NCBI GenBank assembly: GCA_965368115.1
Contig: CBDULQ010000180.1
Span: 1 to 7,719, forward strand
DNA from: CBDULQ01 sp965368115
GTDB taxonomy: Bacteria > Pseudomonadota > Gammaproteobacteria > SZUA-229
DNA length: 7,719 nucleotides
Direction: 5' to 3'
Both the position numbers and the translations under genes were made by a program. Shown here one piece after another: positions 1 through 6,634 of this stretch; the stretch's first letter is position 1; each line of letters starts with the position of its first letter. A model generated the notes under the pieces. That model was not told where the DNA came from. It made no database searches and saw only the letters and a program-made list of their open reading frames with translations.

Positions 1-1289
1 ATGATGAATCGTGCACCACTCTGGTAATCGGCATCGTATTTAATGAACGCTCCGCGCTTGGCCAGGAGTGCCTGTGAAATCGACAAACCAAGTCCGCTAC
101 CCGCACCCACTTCCTTGGTGGTGAAAAACGGGTTAAAAATATTACAACGTATATCGCCGGGTATGCCCGGTCCATTATCTTCCACGCATACATGAACGAA
201 ATCGCCATCCTCATACCAGCTACGAATATTGATAACCGGCTGGCTGACGCCGTCCAGTGCCTGGATGGCATTGATAATCAAATTGGTAAACACGATTTCC
301 AGTTGTCCGCAATCACCTTCCACCGGCGGCAACTCGGGCTGTAGCTGAATGGCGATATCGATACCGTAGCGGCGCGTGCGGCAACTCAGGAAGGTATCGC
401 TGATATTGGATAGCAGTTGGTTGATGTCGCAGGTTTCCCCGCTGCATTTTTCCTGACTGGCGAAATTAAGCAGGTCATGAATGATCTTCGAACAACGGCG
501 GGTTTCCTCTTCGACGATACCGGCGAATTCAATCGACCGGTCGCCTTCGCCAAGACTGCTCTTTATCAGCTGCGCATAACCGAGAATATTGCCCAGTGGC
601 GTGTTCAGCTCATGGGCGACACCGGCGGCCAGCTGCCCCATGGCCACCAGCTTTTCACGACTCGCCAGAGTCTCCTGCAGATCGCGGTTTTCACTGATAT
701 CGAGTAGTGTCAGTATGGCTTCCATTTCCGCTTCATTTTCGCTGAAAAAAGCCACATTCAGGGAGAACCATCGAGTACCGTCTTTCAGTTGCAGGGCGAT
801 TTCCAGATTTCGAATCGGTTTTTTATACAGAAAGCTGTCGCGCAAAATATCCCGATCACCTTCGTTGAAGCGAATCAGGTCGAACAGGTTGGTGCCAATG
901 ATCGAGTGCTGGGGATCACCGAAGGTTTCCTCGGCAAGACGATTTGCGATATTGATGCTCAGCTCATTGGATACGGTAAGCAGCACACCGGGCATACTCT
1001 GAAGAATGGCATTGATTTTATTGCGTTCGTTGAGCACCCGGGTCTGGCATTCTTCCACTGTTTTGAAAATCGAGCCCAGTGTGACAATGGTGTCGTTATA
1101 ATCTTTCAATAGACCGGACACCGGCGGCGGCGTCAGCGCCGGCATATCGACCGGCAACAACAGGCCTTCTCGCGCATCGAGCAGACGCTTCCGCAAGCCG
1201 GAAAGAGAAAAACGGTATGCCAGGAAAACGAGCAGCAATAACAGCAGAATACCAAGTGCAGGATAAAACCATTGCTGGACGCTAAACAT
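1..1289 (-). CDS. PAS-domain sensor histidine kinase (3' end cut by window edge)
   Basis: This is a membrane-bound two-component sensor kinase that would autophosphorylate on histidine and pass the phosphate to a response regulator. My translation gives 429 complete codons without interruption. Residues 9-26 form one hydrophobic segment, followed by a linker and a coiled-coil-like stretch at about 70-95. A PAS-like domain spans about 91-205. The HisKA H-box is VAHELNTPLGN with phospho-acceptor H226. The ATPase domain has an N-box (NLIINAIQAL, N340), a G1 box (DNGPGIP, 371-377), an F-box (FNPFFTTK, 385-392) and a G2 box (GSGLGLS, 397-403). The C-terminal end lies outside the window. The ATG at 1287-1289 has AGGCGG a short distance upstream. 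The H-box and F-box style resembles NtrB/ZraS-type kinases, which often partner sigma-54 activators. That would fit the sigma-54 promoters in the adjacent cluster, but the partner gene is not visible. The signal sensed is unknown. Confidence 0.93.
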   Translation of the reverse strand, partial: MFSVQQWFYPALGILLLLLLVFLAYRFSLSGLRKRLLDAREGLLLPVDMPALTPPPVSGLLKDYNDTIVTLGSIFKTVEECQTRVLNERNKINAILQSMPGVLLTVSNELSINIANRLAEETFGDPQHSIIGTNLFDLIRFNEGDRDILRDSFLYKKPIRNLEIALQLKDGTRWFSLNVAFFSENEAEMEAILTLLDISENRDLQETLASREKLVAMGQLAAGVAHELNTPLGNILGYAQLIKSSLGEGDRSIEFAGIVEEETRRCSKIIHDLLNFASQEKCSGETCDINQLLSNISDTFLSCRTRRYGIDIAIQLQPELPPVEGDCGQLEIVFTNLIINAIQALDGVSQPVINIRSWYEDGDFVHVCVEDNGPGIPGDIRCNIFNPFFTTKEVGAGSGLGLSISQALLAKRGAFIKYDADYQSGARFI

Positions 1290-1444
1290 ATTCGCCAGAC
1301 CGCCTAAACAGAGTTTTGCAAAATAAAATACAACTTACCTGTCGATTGAAAAGCAACAACAGGCCACCGGATTCGATACCAGCATTATCATTATTATCAG
1401 CTTGTCGATAACACAAAAACGGTCGACAGCTCCGCAACGCAATC

Positions 1445-1453
1445 AGTATATCA
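1445..1453 (-). promoter_or_regulatory. Candidate extended -10 promoter for the histidine kinase gene
   Basis: On the minus strand this reads TGATATACT: an extended -10 TG, one base, then TATACT (5 of 6 to TATAAT). The -35 region is poor, as expected for an extended -10 promoter. It lies just downstream of the porin operon terminator and about 150 nt before the kinase ATG, so the kinase could be transcribed separately from the cytochrome genes. The evidence is motif only. Confidence 0.4.
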
Positions 1454-1458
1454 CGCGC

Positions 1459-1494
1459 AAAACAAATACGGCACCACCCGCCGGTGGCACCGCA
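1459..1494 (-). terminator. Intrinsic terminator after the porin gene
   Basis: In minus-strand RNA, bases 1483-1494 pair with 1467-1478 around a 4-nt loop (GGCG), giving about 12 bp that include three G-U wobbles. The run TTTGTTTT follows immediately (1466-1459). On the plus strand the wobble positions become A-C mismatches, so the fold is specific to minus-strand transcription. It sits about 58 nt past the porin stop and would end the cytochrome/porin transcript before the kinase gene. Confidence 0.65.
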
Positions 1495-1509
1495 AAACGG
1501 CACAACATA

Positions 1510-1527
1510 GTCAGTCACATTACTGAC
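1510..1527. repeat. Perfect 6-bp inverted repeat just after the porin gene
   Basis: GTCAGT and ACTGAC are separated by 6 nt, starting 24 nt beyond the porin stop codon. No T-run follows, so it is not a terminator by itself. It could be a 3' mRNA hairpin that protects the end of the transcript, or a protein-binding site. Confidence 0.45.
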
Positions 1528-1551
1528 CCAGGAGCACAAAATCGCCTCACA

Positions 1552-2736
1552 TCAGAATATCAACTGCAGGCCCACCGTCGCCTGGCCATAATCCTGGCGG
1601 CTGGCATCGGCAGGATCTTCTTCGTCGAAGTCAATCTGGGCAAACTCCGCGGTCAACTTAAGCTGTTGGCCGTCGAAGTAATAATTGGCACCGATACTGG
1701 TCCACACCTGGTCCAGGTTCTGCACCGTATATTTATAATCGGACGTTTCGTGACGGGCGAAAAACTGCAGACGACCGGGGCCGACCTTGTCCGGTAACAG
1801 GTATCCCAGTTTTACATAACTGGCTTCCAGTTGCGTGGTCACCGGCAGTGCCGCATCGTGATTGGCATTGTTGATGGCATCCTCCGCATCATAGTCGAAG
1901 TAAGCCGCGCTGAAGGTGTAGGTTCCGCTGGCGGTCGGCTCTTCCCAGTAGATATCCGCGGTCATACCGGTGTAATCCACCATATCGGTTCGATTCACGT
2001 AATCGGCATAGGCAACATTGGGCTGGTAGTCATAGGCGACACCAATGGTAAACACTCGGCTGGTGCCCAGATAAGTGCCGCGATAACCGTAATCATACTC
2101 CGGGTCCAGCGGACTCCAGTGGAAACGTGCCGTGAAGCGTGGCGAATCCTTGGCAGGCTCGTCACCCTCCCGACCGTCAGACATCATGAATCGATACTGG
2201 AACGCAGCATCCGCCAGATTACCCCACATCGCAATACCCGTATCACGACTGCCACCGAATGGCGTGTACGCAATCACCTGTGCACGATCCAGTGTCAACG
2301 GCTCCAGACAGGCTTCCAGGTTTTCCCTGGAAAACGTGTTTTTGAAACGACCGACGATAAAACGTATCGCGTCACTATGATCGAGCGTAATGTAAGCATC
2401 ACGATAATAGGTACTGCGATTATCGTTACCGCCGCGACTGTCGCTGCCCGCTTCGATTTGCGCATAGTACCCGACCAGGTCGTTGTACTGGCCGGAAAAA
2501 GTGATTCGATTACGGCGCAAAAATGTGTCGACGGAGCTACCGGAATCGGAGGCGGATCGATAATCGCGAAACTCGGTCCAGACCTGCAGGGCATAATTGA
2601 TATTGAGACCACCCTCTTCACCCACCTGCAGATACACACCCGCCCCGGCATACGCCGGCGCCATCGCCAGCAGCAAGCCGGCGGTCAGTTTTTTTGTTCG
2701 GAACACCATTGCAATTGAATTATTGTTATTTGTCAT
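1552..2736 (-). CDS. extI: Outer-membrane porin, OprO/OprP-like, ExtI-like
   Basis: This 394-residue protein is predicted to be an outer-membrane beta-barrel. It starts with a signal peptide (basic FRTKK, hydrophobic 18-30, likely cut after AYA at 28-30). The rest alternates polar and aromatic residues and ends in the barrel signature LQLIF with a terminal phenylalanine. Segments such as FLRRNRITFSGQ, YYAQIEAG and the VGRFKNTFSRENL region are typical of the phosphate-selective porin O/P superfamily. In Geobacter ext clusters a porin of this kind (ExtI) accompanies a rhodanese lipoprotein and multiheme cytochromes, and has been linked to selenite/tellurite handling. Here it follows the triheme gene with 3 nt between stop and ATG, and a G-rich ribosome site lies in the end of that gene. 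It probably provides the barrel of a porin-cytochrome conduit or the uptake channel for the oxyanion. ExtI as opposed to a general anion porin is judged from context. Confidence 0.8.
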   Translation of the reverse strand: MTNNNNSIAMVFRTKKLTAGLLLAMAPAYAGAGVYLQVGEEGGLNINYALQVWTEFRDYRSASDSGSSVDTFLRRNRITFSGQYNDLVGYYAQIEAGSDSRGGNDNRSTYYRDAYITLDHSDAIRFIVGRFKNTFSRENLEACLEPLTLDRAQVIAYTPFGGSRDTGIAMWGNLADAAFQYRFMMSDGREGDEPAKDSPRFTARFHWSPLDPEYDYGYRGTYLGTSRVFTIGVAYDYQPNVAYADYVNRTDMVDYTGMTADIYWEEPTASGTYTFSAAYFDYDAEDAINNANHDAALPVTTQLEASYVKLGYLLPDKVGPGRLQFFARHETSDYKYTVQNLDQVWTSIGANYYFDGQQLKLTAEFAQIDFDEEDPADASRQDYGQATVGLQLIF

Positions 2737-2739
2737 TTG

Positions 2740-3240
2740 TTATTCCCCCCGCAGAGACATATAAGGCTTGCTCAACCCATTAACGTCATCACCCGAGTGA
2801 CATGTCGAACAAGCCTTATTCAAATCGCTGAGCGGATTACTCAGCATACGCGTATGCGCCATCGCCTTCTTCATCAGTCGCGGATTGCCCTGATGACAGC
2901 CGACACAGGAATTGTTGACCTTGGCATGATGGCTGTGCCAGGGCGCTTTTTCCGCGTCCATGTTCGCCGCCACCGCGCGTTTACCGTTATGACATTTGAA
3001 ACAGCTCGAAGCACCCAGACCGCAGGCATTGGCCAGAGGAATCGGTGAGAATCGGGACATGCCGTGATGGTCGCCGTAAACAACCTCACTGCCCCAGCCA
3101 TCCTGCGCCTGCTGATTCACCTGTTGATCCGTCTGCATGACGAACAATACTGCAGAGCCGGACACCATCAGCGTCAGCACCAGCAATGCACGCGCGAACT
3201 GGGTTAACAATTGCTTAAAAAATTGAATTGAACGTCTCAC
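2740..3240 (-). CDS. Triheme c-type cytochrome, membrane-anchored or exported
   Basis: This 166-residue protein has three heme-binding CXXCH motifs: CFKCH at 80-84, CVGCH at 112-116 and CSTCH at 144-148. Extra histidines (H58, H59, H102, H104, H105, H129) could serve as distal ligands. A hydrophobic stretch at about 17-35 has no clear signal-peptidase site, so it may be an N-terminal anchor with the hemes in the periplasm. It should carry electrons towards the porin-associated complex. The start is GTG at 3238-3240, supported by a strong GAGGAGGAG ribosome site 3-4 nt upstream. The gene is 3 nt from the porin ATG, so the two are surely cotranscribed. It is too short for NrfH/NapC (four hemes). 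It may correspond to one of the small ext-cluster cytochromes (ExtK/L/M-type), but I cannot decide which. Confidence 0.85.
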   Translation of the reverse strand: MRRSIQFFKQLLTQFARALLVLTLMVSGSAVLFVMQTDQQVNQQAQDGWGSEVVYGDHHGMSRFSPIPLANACGLGASSCFKCHNGKRAVAANMDAEKAPWHSHHAKVNNSCVGCHQGNPRLMKKAMAHTRMLSNPLSDLNKACSTCHSGDDVNGLSKPYMSLRGE

Positions 3241-3344
3241 GTCTCCTCCTCATATCATATTGCCGTGACCGGTGCCGACCAGGCCGGACGACCATACACG
3301 CTTTATATTCGATTGACTGTCATCGGCGTTTCGCGCGACGACAT

Positions 3345-3617
3345 TTATTTATCGTTGTTTTTTTTCTTCATGCCCGCCTGAATATCCGCTTCACTCAGAC
3401 CTCGGCTACACATACACACCGGTCCGTCACGAAACTTGAGTCGAGACGAGCGTCGATTCGGTTGCGGTGAAGACGGTAAGCCCGAAGTCTGCACTGACGA
3501 TTCCAGTAAACCGGATGTTTTCTTGCGCTCCCGCTCGCTGTCATCAGCAGCCATGAGCAGGCCGGGTGCAAGCAGCAGGAACAACGAAAACACTTTGATG
3601 TTATTTTCCGGAATCAT
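3345..3617 (-). CDS. Small exported CMC-motif protein, possibly ExtJ-like
   Basis: This 90-residue protein has a signal peptide (hydrophobic 9-22, likely cleavage after LMA at 21-23), leaving about 67 mature residues. The mature part is a polar Ser/Pro/Arg-rich linker, then a compact motif, GPVCMCSRGLSEADI (66-80), and a lysine/asparagine-rich end. Its only two cysteines are C68 and C70 as a CXC pair, which could bind a metal, heme-lyase-like thiols or sulfane sulfur/selenium; no heme motif is present. Geobacter extHIJKL also includes one small non-cytochrome protein (ExtJ), so by position and size this is a candidate counterpart. The start at ATG 3615-3617 has only a weak ribosome site; a GTG at codon 9 would still leave a signal peptide. 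A sigma-54-like promoter ends about 35 nt upstream. The function is unknown. Confidence 0.75.
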   Translation of the reverse strand: MIPENNIKVFSLFLLLAPGLLMAADDSERERKKTSGLLESSVQTSGLPSSPQPNRRSSRLKFRDGPVCMCSRGLSEADIQAGMKKKNNDK

Positions 3618-3651
3618 ACGGTTACCCGAGATAGCGTCATCATTTACTAAG

Positions 3652-3666
3652 GCATGAAGCGTGCCA
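3652..3666 (-). promoter_or_regulatory. Internal sigma-54 promoter (P2) before the CMC gene
   Basis: The minus strand reads TGGCACGCTTCATGC against the consensus TGGCACG-N4-TTGC: the -24 element is perfect, the -12 element is ATGC, and the GG-N10-GC spacing is exact. Transcription would start near 3640, about 23 nt before the ATG of the CMC gene, and would cover the CMC, triheme and porin genes. Confidence 0.7.
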
Positions 3667-3684
3667 CCAAAGTAAAACTCATGT

Positions 3685-3697
3685 AATCAATCACTTA
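3685..3697 (+). promoter_or_regulatory. IHF-binding-site match upstream of P2
   Basis: AATCAATCACTTA fits the IHF consensus WATCAANNNNTTR at every defined position. It lies at about -45 to -57 relative to the predicted P2 start, between the promoter and an upstream dyad. That is where IHF normally bends DNA to bring a sigma-54 activator to the polymerase. Confidence 0.55.
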
Positions 3698-3722
3698 GGT
3701 CAAACTCCACATTTTCGGCAGA

Positions 3723-3741
3723 TTGCATACTGCGCCTGCAA
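3723..3741. promoter_or_regulatory. Dyad at enhancer position upstream of P2
   Basis: TTGCA and TGCAA flank a 9-nt spacer just after the pentaheme stop codon, at about -83 to -101 from the predicted P2 start. This is the usual position of an upstream activator sequence. The same segment could instead form a 3' hairpin of the pentaheme transcript (CGG/CCG further out), but no T-run follows. On the minus strand it contains GTTGCAGG, which also occurs in the dyad upstream of P1. Confidence 0.35.
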
Positions 3742-3753
3742 CGGAAGCCGGTT

Positions 3754-4989
3754 TTAATTTGCAATGGGCAGAGCGGGAATCATTCGCTGCTGCTCCAGCA
3801 ATCGGTAGCGGGTTGCTTCCGCCTCGGCAAGCGCCTCCCGCAGGGTATTCAGGGTTTTCGGCGGCAAACGATCAGCGTGCTGCAGACTTTGCCGAAAGGT
3901 GCGCTCGTAATGTTCGCGGGGCGCAACCTCGACACGCAGGCGAATGGCCCATTGTTCATCGGTGGAGCCAGGTAAATTTACGGGAAAGCTCAGCCGGACC
4001 GTTTCGCCGGCGGGAATACGCGTGTCGAAACGCTCGCGGTCCAGCGCCACATTCACCTGCCAGCCGATGACATGTCGATACAGTTCGCGCTCTACCTCAG
4101 CGTCGGGTTTCAGCAGTTCAAACACCAGTTCGATCTTTGGCACCATGTAGGTCGGAAAGTGATGCCCTGCCCCCTGGTTGGTCAGGCTGCTGGTGATCCG
4201 CACCTGGTTTTGCGCGCTGCGTTGTACCTCGAAATTCACCACCAGTGCACTGCGCGTCATGTCCGCGTCGTGAATACCACGCCACAGGTGTTGTCGGTCG
4301 GGCATATGACATTGCTGGCACTGAATACCGGCGCGTCCCTGAGCGGACATCTGCCATTGTCGATAAGTATCCATGTGCAATTTGCCATTGATGGTGGGCG
4401 GATTCTGTTCAACCTTGTGCTGATGACAGGTGGCGCAGAAACGACTGTCCTGAAACGCCTTGCTGATGACGAAACCGTCATGAGGCAGATCGCCTGCCGG
4501 CTGCTGTCGCGGCGGCGGGCCGAAACGTTGATGTCGACGCACATGACAGGCGGCACACACCAGACCGTCATCGGCCAGTTGTTTCGGCACCCAGGCCGGT
4601 ACTGCGGCGGACGGTTGATTCGGCCATTGCTGATGCATGGCGGTGAGCGCTTTCTGTTCCGCCAGCGGCGCGTGACAGGCCAGACATTTATCACCCTGTT
4701 GCTGATCCATGAGTTGCAATTGCCACTGGATGCCCAGCCCCATGGTCTGGTGATGCAGGCTACCGCGCCATTGCTCGAACTGTGCAGCATGACATGCGCC
4801 GCAGTCATCAGGGTCAAGTGACGCTTCCTGTGCCGAATATCCCTGCGGTGGTTCGCCCTGTGGTGGAATAATGGCAGGCCAGTGCTGCTGCAGAAAATCG
4901 TCGACCGACAATGGCTCGGGCCCGGAGTCGCAAGCGGTCAGTACCGAACCGCATACCATCGCCATCAGACCCAACAGCAGAACACGCAC
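3754..4989 (-). CDS. Pentaheme c-type cytochrome lipoprotein
   Basis: From GTG 4987-4989 this is 411 residues. The signal peptide (1-19) ends in lipobox LTAC with lipidated C20, so the protein is anchored to a membrane, probably the outer one. Five CXXCH motifs follow: CGACH 63-67, CLACH 102-106, CAACH 145-149, CATCH 185-189 and CQQCH 224-228. The first, with AAQFEQWRGSLHHQT after it, resembles the cytochrome c554 type of multiheme fold. Residues 245-360 form a heme-free, beta-rich region with the GAGHHFPTY motif seen in the C-terminal domains of some multiheme cytochromes. The end (375-405) is helical. I chose this start over a GTG at 5020-5022 because GGAGAG lies 8 nt upstream, it gives a normal lipoprotein signal peptide, and the longer form would begin inside a terminator hairpin. 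It probably relays electrons across or onto the outer membrane with the porin. It resembles ext-cluster cytochrome lipoproteins, but which one is undecided. Confidence 0.88.
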   Translation of the reverse strand: MRVLLLGLMAMVCGSVLTACDSGPEPLSVDDFLQQHWPAIIPPQGEPPQGYSAQEASLDPDDCGACHAAQFEQWRGSLHHQTMGLGIQWQLQLMDQQQGDKCLACHAPLAEQKALTAMHQQWPNQPSAAVPAWVPKQLADDGLVCAACHVRRHQRFGPPPRQQPAGDLPHDGFVISKAFQDSRFCATCHQHKVEQNPPTINGKLHMDTYRQWQMSAQGRAGIQCQQCHMPDRQHLWRGIHDADMTRSALVVNFEVQRSAQNQVRITSSLTNQGAGHHFPTYMVPKIELVFELLKPDAEVERELYRHVIGWQVNVALDRERFDTRIPAGETVRLSFPVNLPGSTDEQWAIRLRVEVAPREHYERTFRQSLQHADRLPPKTLNTLREALAEAEATRYRLLEQQRMIPALPIAN

Positions 4990-4997
4990 CTGAATAT

Positions 4998-5003
4998 CTC
5001 TCC
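4998..5003 (-). promoter_or_regulatory. Ribosome binding site deciding the pentaheme start
   Basis: GGAGAG on the minus strand lies 8 nt before GTG 4987-4989. No similar site precedes the GTG at 5020-5022, whose upstream sequence is the terminator stem. Confidence 0.65.
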
Positions 5004-5005
5004 GC

Positions 5006-5038
5006 AAAAAGAAGGGGCCCACAGTGTCCCATGGGCCC
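5006..5038 (-). terminator. Intrinsic terminator between extH and the pentaheme gene
   Basis: In minus-strand RNA, GGGCCCA (5038-5032) pairs with TGGGCCC (5021-5015) around a 10-nt loop, followed by CTTCTTTTT (5014-5006). The stem is 7 bp with six G-C pairs. It lies 32 nt after the extH stop codon. No convincing promoter lies between it and the pentaheme gene, so that gene would depend on read-through. The site may set the ratio of extH to cytochrome mRNA. Confidence 0.75.
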
Positions 5039-5069
5039 AGGTCTCGCTCAATGAATTTTACCTGTCAGC

Positions 5070-6548
5070 TTAACCGCCACAGGGATTCGGCGGCAACAGA
5101 CCACCGCCGGAACTTCCACCGGAACTGGTGGTTGAACTGCTGCTGGAGCTGGAACTGCTGCTCACCGCATAACCCTTGTATGCCAGGTCTTCTTCGATGA
5201 TTGCATTGGCGCTCTCTGCGTAGGCATTGGTGATGTTCCGTGGCGTGATACCGGCCGAGTCGCTGTATGTCAGAAACATACTAATGCTGGATTTATCGGT
5301 GCGCCATGGTGAATCCCAGGGCAGAATCGCATCACCATTGCTGTCGACCACGTTAGCCAGGGAGTGCCATTCATACATCGCACCGTCGTAAAAACGTGTC
5401 GGCAAGCCAAGCACCACCGCCGAAGCGATACCGGTGATCATCGCTCTGAAAGTGGTTTCACAGTAGGTGTAAACGACATCACCGGGCTGATAGGCAAAAC
5501 CGTTACCCACCAGTTGCAGATCGGCGCCGGAGAAACCGACACCGCCACCATCGGTATCACCGTTCATGTAGGCCTGGATCTCCGCTTTGGTTTTGTAAGT
5601 ATAACCTTCAGTGGTATTCAACAGGTTTGTGTAGGTTAGCATGAGAGCGCCGTTAGGATGTCCCTGAGTCGAGCCGCCGTTGCGAAAATCGGTATCATCA
5701 TCGGGACTGTACTCATTACCACTGGATGCCGGTGTACCGTTACCGCGCGCATCCCAGATGAACACGCCATCGGTCAGCAAATTGACGTCCTGGGCGGGCA
5801 CGATATTCAACATGTCTTCCATTGTCGCCTGCAGTACCACGTTGATTTCCGGCAGGTCCTTGACGCTGGCAGTACCGTTCAATGGCGGCGTATCCGCAGT
5901 CGCGGAAAAATCGGTGCCTTCGAGACTGGTGTTGGTAGCGCTACCCAGCCACTGGTTGCCGCCGTTCAGAACCGCCAGGTGTTCTCTGGGCGTACCCCAG
6001 TAGCGAAACATATACCAGCAACGTCCGGCGCGCATGCTTTGCCCGGCACCGGCTGTACCTTGTGCGCAAACGATCATATCTTCAGCCGGGTTGATATTAT
6101 ATTTTGCCAGGAAGGTATCCATGGCACGCCCGCTGGGCACCATACTGATGGTTTCGATAACACCATTGGAACGGGTTTCGATCCACTCGCTGCTAGCGAC
6201 TTCATAGGTAAACACATTGCTGTCGTTCGATGTGAGATATTCAAAACCGGTTTCACCAGCAGAGGTTTGCAGTATCACCAGTTTACCGGTGATACCCGCC
6301 GGTTTGTTCGCAGTCCAGTCGGTCATCCAGCTCTTCAATGTATTGCCGGTCACCAGGCCATTAACATTGTCGTCATAGTTATCCGCTGATGTCTGCGGTA
6401 TATCACTGACATCGGAAAGTTCACCACTGCTCGAAGCCAGATCGTTCTCGGTGCCGCAGGCTGCAAGTGCAGACAACAGCCCCAGCACGATGACAAATCG
6501 TCCCGAGCGCCGTCCCCTGTTATCTATCAACTGTTTTAGATTCAACAT
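5070..6548 (-). CDS. extH: Tandem-rhodanese lipoprotein, ExtH-like
   Basis: This 492-residue exported lipoprotein has a signal peptide ending in lipobox LAAC with lipidated C31. It looks like a two-domain sulfurtransferase of the thiosulfate/3-mercaptopyruvate type. The N-terminal domain (about 85-205) has a conserved-looking CWYMFRYWG and VLNGGNQWL region. The C-terminal domain (about 260-400) has FIWDARG (263-269), the active-site loop YCETTFRA with C363, and LPTRFYDGAMYEW (382-394). Rhodaneses transfer sulfane sulfur through a cysteine persulfide; here this would occur in the periplasm or at the outer membrane. The last 30 residues are a Ser/Gly tract ending NPCGG with C490. ExtH of Geobacter ext clusters is also a rhodanese-like lipoprotein next to a porin and cytochromes. 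The ATG at 6546-6548 follows GGAGGAAGGG, and a sigma-54 promoter lies about 85 nt upstream. The natural substrate (thiosulfate, polysulfide, selenium or tellurium species) is unknown. Confidence 0.85.
   Translation of the reverse strand: MLNLKQLIDNRGRRSGRFVIVLGLLSALAACGTENDLASSSGELSDVSDIPQTSADNYDDNVNGLVTGNTLKSWMTDWTANKPAGITGKLVILQTSAGETGFEYLTSNDSNVFTYEVASSEWIETRSNGVIETISMVPSGRAMDTFLAKYNINPAEDMIVCAQGTAGAGQSMRAGRCWYMFRYWGTPREHLAVLNGGNQWLGSATNTSLEGTDFSATADTPPLNGTASVKDLPEINVVLQATMEDMLNIVPAQDVNLLTDGVFIWDARGNGTPASSGNEYSPDDDTDFRNGGSTQGHPNGALMLTYTNLLNTTEGYTYKTKAEIQAYMNGDTDGGGVGFSGADLQLVGNGFAYQPGDVVYTYCETTFRAMITGIASAVVLGLPTRFYDGAMYEWHSLANVVDSNGDAILPWDSPWRTDKSSISMFLTYSDSAGITPRNITNAYAESANAIIEEDLAYKGYAVSSSSSSSSSSTTSSGGSSGGGLLPPNPCGG
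5100..5167 (-). repeat. Ser/Gly low-complexity coding tract in extH
   Basis: The codons for residues 463-483 of the rhodanese lipoprotein encode runs of serine (about ten in a row), then Thr, Ser and Gly. The serine codons vary, so this is selected protein sequence more than simple DNA slippage. It is probably a flexible linker to the C-terminal LLPPNPCGG. Confidence 0.7.
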
Positions 6549-6634
6549 TTACCCTTCCTCCACAATACCTGGTTTTGTCCCGGTTACATCGTCAAACAAT
6601 GGCCGGTTTTTTTATAGAGACCTTCTGTTCAATG

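Noticed and set aside
1353..1366. Sigma-54-like element (TGGCCTGTTGTTGC, minus strand) upstream of the kinase
   Set aside because: The GG-to-GC spacing is 9 rather than 10 bases, which sigma-54 promoters do not tolerate.
1282..1539. Minus-strand open frame of 85 residues between the porin and kinase genes
   Set aside because: It has no recognisable motif, runs over the terminator and promoter candidates and overlaps the kinase start. Its composition is unlike its neighbours.
1831..2718. Long plus-strand open frame of 295 residues
   Set aside because: It lies antisense to the porin gene, whose signal peptide and barrel end are clear. The antisense product shows no family features.
3241..3344. 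Gap before the triheme gene as a promoter or terminator region
   Set aside because: Beyond the strong ribosome site I saw no sigma-54 or sigma-70 match and no stable hairpin with a T-run.
4072..4821. Plus-strand open frame of 249 residues
   Set aside because: It lies antisense to the pentaheme cytochrome, where five heme motifs and a lipobox prove the minus-strand reading.
4814..5032. Minus-strand ATG frame of 72 residues beginning in the hairpin between extH and the pentaheme gene
   Set aside because: It is out of frame with the cytochrome, has no ribosome site, and its start lies in the terminator.
5042..5090. Possible promoter for the pentaheme gene (TAAAAT, and a TGGCGGT element)
   Set aside because: There is no acceptable -35 for the TAAAAT box, and the sigma-54-like element lacks the GC at -12.
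5658..6389. Plus-strand open frame of 243 residues
   Set aside because: It lies antisense to the rhodanese lipoprotein, which has clear sulfurtransferase motifs.
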